Shown: positions 7,630 to 17,584 of the stretch, one piece after another
Layout: each line of letters opens with the position of its first letter
Numbering within the stretch: position 1 is the stretch's first letter
Source of the DNA: Limibacter armeniacum
GTDB taxonomy: Bacteria; Bacteroidota; Bacteroidia; Cytophagales; Flammeovirgaceae
Length of the DNA: 64,000 bases
Assembly (NCBI RefSeq): GCF_036880985.1
Contig: NZ_JBAJNO010000008.1
Coordinates: 496,001 to 560,000 of the forward strand
Direction: 5' to 3'
Notes under the pieces: model-generated
Told to the model about the DNA's origin: nothing
Databases searched by the model: none
The model's input: the letters and a program-made list of their open reading frames with translations, nothing else
Translations under genes and position numbers: made by a program

Positions 7630-10600
7630 TTAGAATGTGACATTCAGACCGGCTTGAATAGTCCTTGATTCGGGGAAAGTATAACGGTATTCAGCAATCC
7701 CATTCCGGTCGCTTCTGTTATCTTCCTTGTACCAGTAGCCAAGATTGTTGGCACTCAAGTTTACATTGATTGAGCTGGCATGAAGCTTTTGGCTAACAGC
7801 CTTTGGTAGCTGGTATGAAAGTTTGACATTGCTTAACTTGATATGTGTCATATCATACATAAAGCGAGTAGTATTGCTAACCAAAGATGCAGAAGTGCTG
7901 AGTTTTGGCACATCTGTCTGATCTCCTTCCTGCTGCCAACGGTCCAGAGCATTAACACTCTGGTTCATATAATTGAACCTCACCCCATCTGACATGGCTG
8001 TGGCCGCTGTAGTAGATATCATTCTGTCACCTCCTAACTGGTAGGTTAGCAAAACGGACAGGCTAAGTCCTTTATAAGACCATGTGTTTGTCCATCCTCC
8101 TTGTGCATCAGGGCTGGTGTTTCCGATAGCTATTCTGTTTTCTAGTTCTTTAGCTAATGAGCTATCTTCTGTAATGGTTCCATCTGCCAGTTGCCACTTA
8201 GGAGCCCCATTGTCAGGATTTACTCCTACGTAGATGACACCATAGATGGTAGTGTTTGAGTTTCCTTCTACCACACCGTTGATTTGGGAATCATGCTGTG
8301 GTGTTTGTTCTTTGTTGACATAAGTAATCAGGTTCTCGTTATGGGCAATGTTGAAGTTAGAATGCCAAGAGAAGGTAGGCTTATTGATAAAATATCCTTT
8401 CACTGAAAGTTCCCAGCCTGTATTGCGCATATCTGCTAGATTGACAGCTACACTGTTAAAGCCACTTTCATAAGGAACACTTAAAGTGGAGATGGCATCT
8501 GTGATGTAGTCACGGTAGTGCTCCAAGGTGATGTCAAAAAGATGGCTGATGCCAATATCCAGTCCAAAATTGGTTTTCAGGGTTTTCTCCCAGCCTAATG
8601 ATGGATTAGGTGCAGATGATGGTAGAGCGCCAAGTTGTCCATTATAACCATTGTATTTACTATAGGAATACAAACCTCTTGCTGCATAGGTACCTACCTT
8701 TGAGTTTCCTGTTGTACCAATTGAAGCTCTTAGCTTAAGGTTATCCAGCCATTGATTTTGACTTTGGAACCATTGTTCATTGGACATTGTCCAACCTAAT
8801 CCGAGAGAGCTGAAAAGGCCTTTTTGTACATCTCCTCCAAAAATAGAAGTGGCATCTTGTCTGACACTTGCCTGTAGACTGTATTTGTTGTCAAATGTAT
8901 AACTCAATTGTCCGTATTGCGAAATGGTTCCATCACTCAGTGAAACAGAGCTAGTAGACTGGTTCGCCTTATCTCCTTGTCCCAATACTGGGTTCTCTTC
9001 AAAAGGCAAGTTTGATTCACTACCTCTCAAGCTATGGCGGTACTGGTCTTGAATTTCAAAGCCTGCAAGTGCCGATATAGCATGCTTTTCGGCAATTGTT
9101 TTCTGATAGTGCAATTGAGTAAAAGAGATCCAGCGGGAGGTATTATCTTTTTTCTCTGAAATATATCCGTTTCTATTGGCACCTAAAGCGTTTTCTTTGG
9201 AGTAAAAATAGTACTGGTGACTATTGGAGGCATCAATACCCAAGGTAGAGGAAAGGGTTAATCCATTCAGAATCTTATAAGACAACTTTAAGTTTCCATT
9301 GATATTCCATTCATTATGGTATTGATTGTTTTGAGCCAGTGCTGCCAGTGGATTTGCACGAGACTCAAAGAATCCACTATTATTGAATGATCCATCCTCA
9401 TTGTATGGGGAGATGTTGGGAATGAAATCCAATGAGTTGAACTGGTTGAAAATATCCTTGTGCAAGTGACCTATACCCAGTACAACTGTTGAATGCAGTC
9501 GATCCGTCAGTTGGTTGTTAAGTGATATACGGGAAGACAACCGTTGTAGTCCATTCCCTTTTGAGATCGCTTGTTGGTCAAAGTAATTCAAAGACACCCG
9601 ATAAGTGTTTTCAGGAGTACCTCCAGAAAGGCTGATTCCCGCTTGGGTAGTACTTCCTGTTCTCAGTACCAAGTCTTGCCAGTCTGTATAGATATCTGTT
9701 GTACCAACTCTATCAGCAGCCTCTTCAGGCGATACACCAGAGTTGATCAGGGTCTCGGTGTAGAGTGTTACATATTGTTCACTGTTCAAGTACTTGATTG
9801 GGTTGATGATTTCAGATACACCGTGCGAAAAGTTGAATTTTGCCTGCATCTTACCTGATTTTCCTTTTTTGGTAGTAATCAGTACCACTCCATTGGCAGC
9901 GTTGGCACCATATATAGACGCCGCCGCTGCATCCTTCAGTACCGAAATGGACTCAATATCGTTGGGGCTAAGTAATGAAAGTGGATTTATGTCAGTTGAA
10001 GTAAATGCCCCACCAGTTGTTTTGAGAACATTGCTTTCATGTACATCAAAAAGAGGAACACCATCCAGTACATACAATGGCTGGGAAGAAGCGGTAACTC
10101 CTGTAGAGGAGACTGAGTTAAGTGTATTCTGACCACGGACAAATACCTTGACCGGAGTCCCGGGATCAGCAGAACTCATTTCCACTTGTACCCCTGCAAC
10201 CATACCTTCAAGCATCTTGTCTACGCTTTCCACAGGGCGATCTGCCTGAAGTGCTTCAGATGTGACAGAGGCTATACTACCAGTTAGTTTTTCCTTTTCC
10301 TGTTCTCCAGCATAACCAGTGATTACTACTTCATTCAGTTGCTCTTCCTTATATTCTAAGAATACTTCGAAGTTTTTTTGCCCATTGACAGGAACTTCTT
10401 TTCGCTTCATTCCAAGATACATGAAAACCAATTTTCCATCTTCAGTATCTACTCTAACCTTGAAGTAACCATTAAAATCGGTGAGCACTCCAGTACCAGT
10501 TCCTTTAACTTGTACCATTACACCAGGCAAAGGTTGCTGATCTTCCTGAGCGTGGACGATGCCTTCTACAAATCTGGTTTGGGCAATAGCAGGATCGCTT

Positions 10601-10656
10601 CCTGCTAGCCATATAAGTACAGCCAGTAAGAGATAAAATAGTTTGTTGTTAGTCAT
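7630..10656 (-). CDS. SusC/RagA family TonB-dependent outer membrane receptor
   Basis: 1008 residues. After a signal peptide (ending near PAIAQ) comes a carboxypeptidase-regulatory-like domain (about 29-110, with GVMVQVKGTGTGVLTDFNGYF). Then come the plug domain (EVVITGYAGEQEKEKLTGSIASV, later SVLKDAAAASIYGANAANGVVLITT) and a beta barrel ending in VTF. It imports a ligand energised by TonB and works with the SusD protein next to it. It is first in a reverse-strand unit with 440 bases of noncoding DNA upstream. No ECF sigma or anti-sigma gene is adjacent. Confidence 0.96.
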   Translation of the reverse strand: MTNNKLFYLLLAVLIWLAGSDPAIAQTRFVEGIVHAQEDQQPLPGVMVQVKGTGTGVLTDFNGYFKVRVDTEDGKLVFMYLGMKRKEVPVNGQKNFEVFLEYKEEQLNEVVITGYAGEQEKEKLTGSIASVTSEALQADRPVESVDKMLEGMVAGVQVEMSSADPGTPVKVFVRGQNTLNSVSSTGVTASSQPLYVLDGVPLFDVHESNVLKTTGGAFTSTDINPLSLLSPNDIESISVLKDAAAASIYGANAANGVVLITTKKGKSGKMQAKFNFSHGVSEIINPIKYLNSEQYVTLYTETLINSGVSPEEAADRVGTTDIYTDWQDLVLRTGSTTQAGISLSGGTPENTYRVSLNYFDQQAISKGNGLQRLSSRISLNNQLTDRLHSTVVLGIGHLHKDIFNQFNSLDFIPNISPYNEDGSFNNSGFFESRANPLAALAQNNQYHNEWNINGNLKLSYKILNGLTLSSTLGIDASNSHQYYFYSKENALGANRNGYISEKKDNTSRWISFTQLHYQKTIAEKHAISALAGFEIQDQYRHSLRGSESNLPFEENPVLGQGDKANQSTSSVSLSDGTISQYGQLSYTFDNKYSLQASVRQDATSIFGGDVQKGLFSSLGLGWTMSNEQWFQSQNQWLDNLKLRASIGTTGNSKVGTYAARGLYSYSKYNGYNGQLGALPSSAPNPSLGWEKTLKTNFGLDIGISHLFDITLEHYRDYITDAISTLSVPYESGFNSVAVNLADMRNTGWELSVKGYFINKPTFSWHSNFNIAHNENLITYVNKEQTPQHDSQINGVVEGNSNTTIYGVIYVGVNPDNGAPKWQLADGTITEDSSLAKELENRIAIGNTSPDAQGGWTNTWSYKGLSLSVLLTYQLGGDRMISTTAATAMSDGVRFNYMNQSVNALDRWQQEGDQTDVPKLSTSASLVSNTTRFMYDMTHIKLSNVKLSYQLPKAVSQKLHASSINVNLSANNLGYWYKEDNRSDRNGIAEYRYTFPESRTIQAGLNVTF

Positions 10657-11097
10657 TGTTCAGTTCTAGTTTCTCCGCCTTTTCCCTACAGGAGTGTAGG
10701 TGAAAAACAGCAGATAATCTCTGGTTTTAAATTGCTAATTATATTCTGCATCACATCTTTGATACAGAATGTATGTTTGATTTATTTTCAATAAATCGAA
10801 TGAAATATTTAATTACACACTGCGGATAGATAGATTTATTCTCAATTTCACAATTGAAGGCGCTAAATTAGATTAAATCTAAATAATAAGTCAAAAAAAG
10901 TTTGAATTTTTTTAAGTGTTGATTTGACTTGAAAATGAAGAGAGTGGGATGTAATGACTATTACTTTCGAGTAGGCAATAAGGACAGTATATACATTGAA
11001 GCGTGATTCTCAGTTAATCGAATTGTAAGTGTTAGTATATTGATAGTCAACCCTTTAATTGGTTGTGGTGTGTCGGTGATTAAAGAATATGATTACC
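10657..11097. other. Noncoding region upstream of the SusCD operon
   Basis: About 440 AT-rich bases between the SusC start and the stop of the TPR gene, both on the minus strand. It should hold the SusC promoter, but I see no clear TAnnTTTG box with a good upstream TTG. The only structure noted is AGATTAAATCT near 10872, a short palindrome. No gene is visible. Confidence 0.4.
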
Positions 11098-12351
11098 CTA
11101 CTTGAATAGGGTTGATATTTTATGATATGCTAATGGAAGAATCCGAAAAATGATATTTGAAATAATGAAATAGACTGTACTTTGGTTAAACTCATAAATA
11201 CTGAAGATGGCAATGACAATTGTAATAATTACATAGCTAATTGACCAGTATTTGGCACTGTGTGATGAGTTTAAAACTTGGTAAATTAAAGTGATAAAAG
11301 GAATAATGTGTAGAGAAATTAGATATGAGGTGATTGATGCATAAGCATTTATATAAAAACTAAATGACAAAATCAGCAGTACCATGATTAACAATGTGCT
11401 GATTGTCTGTGTAGTATTGAATAAGTATCTCGATCTTCGATTAGAAATGTATAACCAGAAGTCATATATACCCATTGGAATTATCATAATGAGGGGATGA
11501 ATTAGGTTTATATTCCAAAATATTAAGTAAATAGATAACCATGGAATGGCATTTTTAAAGCCTAATTCACTACTGTATAAGTTTGCGATACAAAAGAGAA
11601 TAAAGGTAGAGTAAATTATGCCAATAAGATGAGCTTCATTACTTCCTTTTTGACCTAAGTTACGAGCAACTTTTTGAATTGTATTATAACCTGGCAGTTT
11701 GTTGCGCAGGGATACCTTGTAAGCATTTTGAAAAAAAGGATTATTAGGTTGCTTAAATAATGCTGATGATAACATTTCAGTAGAGGACTCATCTCCATGT
11801 GTAAGAGAAATAAGTCCGTCAGTGAAAAGGTTTTGTGCATTAATAGGGTTATCTCCTAATAAAAAATCCGATATATGTTTTGCTTCATCTTGTTGACCTA
11901 AGAAAGAGAGTACTAATGCTTTTGCCCTAAGGCATTTTGCATTGGTTGGGTCTATACTTAGACCATTATTTGCTAATTCCAATGCTTTATCAAAATTGCG
12001 TTTTATAACATATAGGGAACTAAGGTCTCCAAATATATTGGCATCATTGGGATTGAATGCTATAGCTCTGTTTAAGTGATCTATTGCTTTATCAGCATTT
12101 TGAAGTTGCATTTGAATTTTTGCAGCTAACTGGTAGTGTGCACATTCTATAGGGTTAAGGCTTATAGCCGTAGCAATAGCTTTGACAGATTCATTCAATT
12201 GACCTAATTGGCAATAATAGATAGCTAAAAATGCATGAAGACCATCATCATTAGGAGAGGTAGCTAGTAAGTCTTGAATATATTTTATCCCTTGTTTGTA
12301 TTTTTTGTTTTGAACATAAAACCTAGCACTTGTTACCTCTTCGATAGTCAT
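11098..12351 (-). CDS. TPR-repeat protein with a C-terminal membrane domain
   Basis: 417 residues. Residues about 1-200 form tetratricopeptide repeats (for example the segments around LNPIECAHYQLAAKIQ and FNPNDANIFGDLSSLY). The remainder holds about six to seven hydrophobic helices (from ILFCIANLY onward). TPR arrays bind proteins, so this may be a membrane-bound scaffold. It lies on the same strand as the exosortase operon, 82 bases after its last gene, and could belong to that unit. No catalytic motif is seen and the role is unknown. Confidence 0.75.
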   Translation of the reverse strand: MTIEEVTSARFYVQNKKYKQGIKYIQDLLATSPNDDGLHAFLAIYYCQLGQLNESVKAIATAISLNPIECAHYQLAAKIQMQLQNADKAIDHLNRAIAFNPNDANIFGDLSSLYVIKRNFDKALELANNGLSIDPTNAKCLRAKALVLSFLGQQDEAKHISDFLLGDNPINAQNLFTDGLISLTHGDESSTEMLSSALFKQPNNPFFQNAYKVSLRNKLPGYNTIQKVARNLGQKGSNEAHLIGIIYSTFILFCIANLYSSELGFKNAIPWLSIYLIFWNINLIHPLIMIIPMGIYDFWLYISNRRSRYLFNTTQTISTLLIMVLLILSFSFYINAYASITSYLISLHIIPFITLIYQVLNSSHSAKYWSISYVIITIVIAIFSIYEFNQSTVYFIISNIIFRILPLAYHKISTLFK

Positions 12352-12433
12352 TTTAAAATAGTTGAATAAAAAAATATTAACCTTATTACCTATAGATGTT
12401 TATTATATTTATAAGTGGAGTGAAATACTAATT

Positions 12434-13255
12434 TTACCCTAAAATAAAATCACTATCAATTATTTTAAGTGTTATGTGCTTGCCTGTAGGGTAATTCTCA
12501 AAACCGGAGATATGACCTGTAAGGACGTTATACCTTTCAATCAGTTGCTCCAACCCAGTCTCGAATTGATGGATATCCACTTTCTGTTTTTGTGTTAACT
12601 CTCTTCCTTGTCGTCCATTCGTAAAGAACAACATTAAGTTATACTGATCTCCACACCTTTTTTCAAGATAATGGACAACATTGATATTGGCTTCATCGGT
12701 GATAGTCAAAAGGTCTTTAAGGAAACCTTCTTTGTTGGCTGAAAATAAGTTACAGTCAAATCGGATAGAAGAGGTTTCTGCATTCCATTTCTTAGGTGAA
12801 GAAGAGACTATGCTCAGGTAAGGCTTGCTTATACCTAAAGCTTGATTATCTGCTGGATTTGAAAGTTTAATCAATTCAGCATCTGTTGCTCGTTTTTCTG
12901 TGCTTATCAGTTGTGTCCCATGATTTTTTAAAATATCCTCTACCTTGATAAGTAACTCGAATTCAAAATCATTTATCATATATCCCCCAGTCCCAATCCT
13001 TAGATGGTTACCTGATTTGTAAACAAAAATGTAAGCACCCTTATGGGTACTCACAAGCTTTTCAATATCAGATAACAGTAGGTGAGTATTCTCAACTGAT
13101 ATATCAGTCATTAACTCTGCTGGGGCATCTGCAAAACCACCCAGTCCTTTTCTGAATTTGAAAAAGTCATAGGAATATAATCCTTCCGGAAAACCATAAT
13201 ACCAATAAACACCTAATACCATACTGACTATATATTTTGATAATTCACTACTCAT
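12434..13255 (-). CDS. Unknown protein, third gene of the exosortase operon
   Basis: 273 residues with no signal peptide, no clear membrane helix and no motif I recognise. It overlaps the end of the MSEP-CTERM gene by eight bases, which argues for translational coupling. It may therefore be a dedicated partner of the exosortase pair. Conserved-looking features are a YWYYGFPEGLYSYDFFKF segment near the N terminus and a RIGTGGYMI block near residue 87. It may be a cytoplasmic accessory or immunity-like factor, but that is inference only. Confidence 0.7.
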   Translation of the reverse strand: MSSELSKYIVSMVLGVYWYYGFPEGLYSYDFFKFRKGLGGFADAPAELMTDISVENTHLLLSDIEKLVSTHKGAYIFVYKSGNHLRIGTGGYMINDFEFELLIKVEDILKNHGTQLISTEKRATDAELIKLSNPADNQALGISKPYLSIVSSSPKKWNAETSSIRFDCNLFSANKEGFLKDLLTITDEANINVVHYLEKRCGDQYNLMLFFTNGRQGRELTQKQKVDIHQFETGLEQLIERYNVLTGHISGFENYPTGKHITLKIIDSDFILG

Positions 13256-16058
13256 TAGTAGCAGTTCTTCTCTGTTTATACCATATCACAAAGATCAGCA
13301 GAACAGCTAGTAATATAAGACTTGGTTCACTCATTCTTTGCGTGTCCTCACTCAGATCCAATGATCTATTGCCTGACAAAACCTGCTTCTGTTTCTTTTT
13401 GAGAATGGCTTTTTGTGCTTCATTTTCTACAACTAAATATGACGTTACCGGTGTCATGATTTTAGAAGTAAAACTATACTTTACCAAGTTCAGCCACTCT
13501 TGGCTAGAGGTCTCAGGATGTAGGGTATTAGAAATCCATTTGCCTTGCAAAATCAGGGCAGAAGTCCAGTCTTTTTCAGAAATGTCGGCTGATTGAACCT
13601 CAAAGAGGTCTGACTTTAGAATGACACTTGCCTTTTGATTATCAGGGATATATCTGATAGAATTGTCTTTTAATTTATATGCCAATACTGGGTGGCTAAA
13701 AGACAATGGCTTATTGCTGCGAATTGACTGATAAGGATTTGAAGTTAGGGAGTGAGGCTCCAATTCACCTGATTCATTGAGGTTATAGAATATATCTCCT
13801 TCAGGAAAGGCAAATTGCCAATCGGATAAATCTTTATTAAACACTGCATTTTCAAGATTATCTGTAACAACAACCATTACAGGGTATGTGTCAGATTGTG
13901 CTTTGTAAGAATTAAATAGTGTAGTCTTGATGGCTCTGTCAATATAAAATCCTTCTCCAAAGTTTTCCTCTTGGAGTTGCTGCTCCCAATTGTCATCAAG
14001 TGAGGTCGTAGAAACAACACTGTTGACCAAGCTGATTTTGGCGTTTTCAGTCAGGCTTTTATACTTCTCAGTAATGAAACCAATTTGTTTTTTGAACCTT
14101 GAAATGTTCTCTTCTTTGGAAATATCCAAGATGAAATGAAAGTAAGGTTTTCGGTATACTTTGGTCAGTTCTTGTTTCTGTTGTACTGATACATATACCA
14201 TGTCATCAGTCTCAACAATGTGCTCCTGATCAGTTTTTGGCTTTCCAAGCTCAACAGTGTGTTCATCAATAGTGAACTGGATAGGTTCTTTATGAATCAG
14301 TTCAAACCCTGTTTTTCTTGTTTCATTATTGGAAAAAGGGAAGACCCTGAAGGCGACTTTATTGCCAGTTAAGTAATACAATATTCCAGGGTCCCGATTC
14401 TCACTACGGATATTTGAAAACACCCACATAGCGGACTTTTTCTCAGCGAGTATACCCATTTCTTTTTTGTCACCTACATAGAGGTAGTAATCACTGATCC
14501 ATGTACCTTCAGGTAGGTCCAATGTTGTCGCATATTCTGATAGCCATCTGGCATCCTTATTTTGATTGGTGATTTCTAACTCCACCCAGCTTTTCCAAGC
14601 ATTTTGGGATTGATCAAATACACTGTTTGTTGAAATGTTGGAAATGGAAACCTTGTCATTCTGAATATTTTCAGTTCGTAGTTCAAGTGAAGTACGACCA
14701 AAGAATATCTTTTCGATGGTGTTGATCTTGGCATCAGATAAGGTCAGGTTATCCAATACAAGAAAGTTGAAATATGAAGACAGGTAAGGTTGATGGCTTC
14801 CAAAAAAGTCATTATTATTTTTCTCCTTATGCTTTTTGATAACCGCTAAGGTGTTCTGAAGTGAAGCTTTGTCTAGGTGATATTTTTTTGAATAGTCAGG
14901 ACTGTAGAGGTAGTCTAAAGTCTGGTGTAAAGTCTTTCTGTCATTCAGGTAATCGTTTGTGATAATAAGGGGAATCGTCATAAAACCTACAATGGAAAAT
15001 ATCCATATCGCACTGTTGGTATAGTATGTTCTCAGGAATGTGAAATCATTAGCCAACTCATTGATATGAACTATAAATAAAACTAATGGAGTCAGCATCA
15101 GGAATCCTGTACCAATTGCTACAATGGCAATAACGGATAACGGAAGAAAAGGAAGGAATACAATGAAAAAGTAAAAAGTGTAGGCAAATGTAAGACACCT
15201 GCCAAAGAAAAGGAGTATGCGGTATAACTTATGTTCACGGTTGGGCAAACAGATAAAAATACCATTCAGGAGAGCAATGATATAAAACCAATGGTTGGAG
15301 AAATTTCCAAAAATGCCTATTTCTCCCATTGTGAGGCTGTCGTTTAAGACCCCATTGTTTAATGCCAATCCTGTCAAGGGGAGAATGATTGAGATAGGAA
15401 CCTTCCAATACAATTGATATTTCTGCCAGACCACTGATTTTTTAGTAGCTAAGATCAGTATACCACGGACTAGGAAGAATAGAAAAGCTAAAGTACCTGC
15501 TATGAGGAGGATTAGTATCACATGAATATTAAAAAAGCTTTCAGTAGGTTGCCATAGCGGCAGTATTACTTGTGCAAAAACATACCATACGATAGGTATC
15601 ATAATGGCCATGTAAAAGCTTTTTTTAGCTTTGAGACCTTGGTCTACTGGCGTGAAATGTGTCACCAGAATAAACAAGGCATAAGCAAGTGTCGGCATCA
15701 GAAATGTGCCAACATATATAACCATACTACCTGGTATCATCCAGTCAGGAATAGAAGAAGGAATTATCTCCTGAAGGTGAAAAGCATAAAGGTAAATAAA
15801 AGGAAGATGAGAGAGTAAGGCGAAAATGGCATAGTAGAACGAAATACTTTGCTGCTTTAGGATAAGGTAGGTTGCATATCCAAAGTTAAGTAGCCCTAGA
15901 ACACCCAATGTCAATCCAAATGTTTTCCAAAGGGTTATATTCTCTTCACTCAATAGGCTCTTGATAATCTGAAACTCACCATATAAGATTAAAAACAGTA
16001 TAACAATGGGTAGTGTATTGATGATGAGTATCCATTTCGGATTAAGTAAGTTTCGCAT
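13248..16058 (-). CDS. MSEP-CTERM membrane protein, predicted exosortase substrate
   Basis: 936 residues. The N-terminal 370 or so hold many transmembrane helices. About 530 exported residues follow, resembling the VIT-domain-like MSEP-CTERM proteins of Bacteroidota. The C terminus has the tripartite sorting signal: MSEP at 909-912, a hydrophobic helix (LILLAVLLIFVIWY) and a basic tail (KQRR). Such proteins occur beside a dedicated exosortase that is thought to cut at or near MSEP. The exosortase gene is directly upstream, overlapping by 17 bases. The family assignment (TIGR04286-like) is from memory. Confidence 0.82.
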   Translation of the reverse strand: MRNLLNPKWILIINTLPIVILFLILYGEFQIIKSLLSEENITLWKTFGLTLGVLGLLNFGYATYLILKQQSISFYYAIFALLSHLPFIYLYAFHLQEIIPSSIPDWMIPGSMVIYVGTFLMPTLAYALFILVTHFTPVDQGLKAKKSFYMAIMIPIVWYVFAQVILPLWQPTESFFNIHVILILLIAGTLAFLFFLVRGILILATKKSVVWQKYQLYWKVPISIILPLTGLALNNGVLNDSLTMGEIGIFGNFSNHWFYIIALLNGIFICLPNREHKLYRILLFFGRCLTFAYTFYFFIVFLPFLPLSVIAIVAIGTGFLMLTPLVLFIVHINELANDFTFLRTYYTNSAIWIFSIVGFMTIPLIITNDYLNDRKTLHQTLDYLYSPDYSKKYHLDKASLQNTLAVIKKHKEKNNNDFFGSHQPYLSSYFNFLVLDNLTLSDAKINTIEKIFFGRTSLELRTENIQNDKVSISNISTNSVFDQSQNAWKSWVELEITNQNKDARWLSEYATTLDLPEGTWISDYYLYVGDKKEMGILAEKKSAMWVFSNIRSENRDPGILYYLTGNKVAFRVFPFSNNETRKTGFELIHKEPIQFTIDEHTVELGKPKTDQEHIVETDDMVYVSVQQKQELTKVYRKPYFHFILDISKEENISRFKKQIGFITEKYKSLTENAKISLVNSVVSTTSLDDNWEQQLQEENFGEGFYIDRAIKTTLFNSYKAQSDTYPVMVVVTDNLENAVFNKDLSDWQFAFPEGDIFYNLNESGELEPHSLTSNPYQSIRSNKPLSFSHPVLAYKLKDNSIRYIPDNQKASVILKSDLFEVQSADISEKDWTSALILQGKWISNTLHPETSSQEWLNLVKYSFTSKIMTPVTSYLVVENEAQKAILKKKQKQVLSGNRSLDLSEDTQRMSEPSLILLAVLLIFVIWYKQRRTATNE

Positions 16059-16575
16059 TAGCGTTTCTAGTTTTAAGTATCCTCTCTGTTATTAAGTATA
16101 TAAGTATCAAAAAAGTCAGGTTGGTGAGTATACCAATGCCTTCATGAATGATTTTCTCCTTGATAGGAAGTGCCAAGGCTGCTTGTTTCTGGATAATCAC
16201 AGAGACAAAAATCCTTGAACTATTTACCAATACAGTAAATATATAAGCTCCTATAAATGAAAAAATAAATGCTGAGATTTTAAGAATCACTTTCTCAAAA
16301 TATTTTAAGCTAAGGAATACCAGCATTAAAAAGCATAAGAGCCAAAAGTTAAACCCTGCACATGATTTGTCTATAATGATATCTAATTGTTGAAAATAGT
16401 ACCCACTGTCTTGAATGAAAACAGATTTAGCACCTGTCAAAAATTTGACAACAAGATTGGTAGGTTCAAGTAAAAAAATTAAGTCAGATATGTCCGCTAT
16501 CGTATACAGGTACTTCAGTATGATAAATAACCCAATAGCACTTATGTAGTAGGGTATGTTTTTATGTTCTATCAC
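16042..16575 (-). CDS. xrtK: Exosortase, probably exosortase K (XrtK)
   Basis: A 177-residue multi-helix membrane protein with the exosortase catalytic triad: C72 in KSCAGFNFW, R121 in NSSRIF and H144 in IHEGIG. Exosortases are membrane transpeptidases or proteases that process PEP-CTERM-like C-terminal signals. The short single-domain form next to an MSEP-CTERM protein fits XrtK. XrtN is the alternative Bacteroidota type with a VIT-domain partner, and only a profile search would separate them. It is the first gene of the three-gene reverse-strand operon. Confidence 0.82.
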   Translation of the reverse strand: MIEHKNIPYYISAIGLFIILKYLYTIADISDLIFLLEPTNLVVKFLTGAKSVFIQDSGYYFQQLDIIIDKSCAGFNFWLLCFLMLVFLSLKYFEKVILKISAFIFSFIGAYIFTVLVNSSRIFVSVIIQKQAALALPIKEKIIHEGIGILTNLTFLILIYLITERILKTRNANAKLT

Positions 16576-16756
16576 AGTTTATGGGGCTTTCTAAAGAACT
16601 GTCACAATATAATACTATTATCCTTTGGTAGGATAGCAGAATCAAACCTTCCCATACATCACAAATACAAGCCACTTTATCCCTAACTGCTTGACAACAT
16701 AGCTTTTTGCTATAGTGAGGAATAAAATTGTTCCATAAACTTTAAAGCAAAATTTT

Positions 16757-17584
16757 ATGAAGCATTCAATTTTTTTTCAATTCCAGACCATGCTGTTGGT
16801 GACTTTTATTTTGTGCTTATCAGGCTGCCAAAGTGACGGTTGGTCATCTGTGCAGAACAGTGAAACGCATTACTTGAAGTCTAAATACACCAATTCAAAT
16901 TACAGGATTAATGTATGGTACCCTGAAGGGTATCAGAGCAGTGAAGACTATCATGCAGTTTATTTATTGGATGGTGATGATTACTTCAGGGAAGTGGCCG
17001 AATATCTTACTGGAGTGGGTAGGGAAGACATTGTTCTGATAGGGATTGGATATAAAGGAGACAACCAGAGAGGCCGAGATTTTTCCTACCCTGAAGATGA
17101 TGACTTTCCCAATGATTCAGGTGGAGCAAAGCAATACATTCAGTTCCTGAACCATGAGTTGATTCCCTTTATAGAAAAAGACCTGAACCTCAATAGTATT
17201 GACAATACTCTCTTTGGGCATTCATTAGGTGGGTATTTAAGTTTGTATTTACTCTATCAGCAGGAGTATGAAAACCCATTTGATTATCACATTGCAGCAA
17301 GTCCCAATATTATGTGGTACCGCCACTACTTGTTTGAGTTGGAAGATGACTTTTATCGGATGGAGCAAGTCATAACTCAAAATATCTATGTGACTGTCGG
17401 TGATTTGGAGGGAGTAGCCTTGAATACATCTTTTGATGCTTTTCAAAACCTGCTGGAAAGTAGAGATTATAAGACGACAGTAGCTTTTGAGCGGTTACCA
17501 AATACAACTCACCGGAATAGCCCAATTCAGTCATTTATAAAAGGAATAGCCTTATTTTTTAATACTAAAGTTATTGCAAAATGA
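16757..17584 (+). CDS. Lipoprotein esterase, alpha/beta hydrolase of the esterase D type
   Basis: 275 residues. The signal ends CLSGC with Cys24 as lipid anchor. The nucleophile elbow is FGHSLGG with Ser156, the acid probably lies in the VTVGDLEG segment, and the histidine in NTTHRNSP. This fits the Esterase family (PF00756) that includes ferri-siderophore and S-formylglutathione esterases. The stop overlaps the next gene's ATG by four bases, so the two are co-translated. The substrate is not evident. Confidence 0.85.
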   Translation: MKHSIFFQFQTMLLVTFILCLSGCQSDGWSSVQNSETHYLKSKYTNSNYRINVWYPEGYQSSEDYHAVYLLDGDDYFREVAEYLTGVGREDIVLIGIGYKGDNQRGRDFSYPEDDDFPNDSGGAKQYIQFLNHELIPFIEKDLNLNSIDNTLFGHSLGGYLSLYLLYQQEYENPFDYHIAASPNIMWYRHYLFELEDDFYRMEQVITQNIYVTVGDLEGVALNTSFDAFQNLLESRDYKTTVAFERLPNTTHRNSPIQSFIKGIALFFNTKVIAK

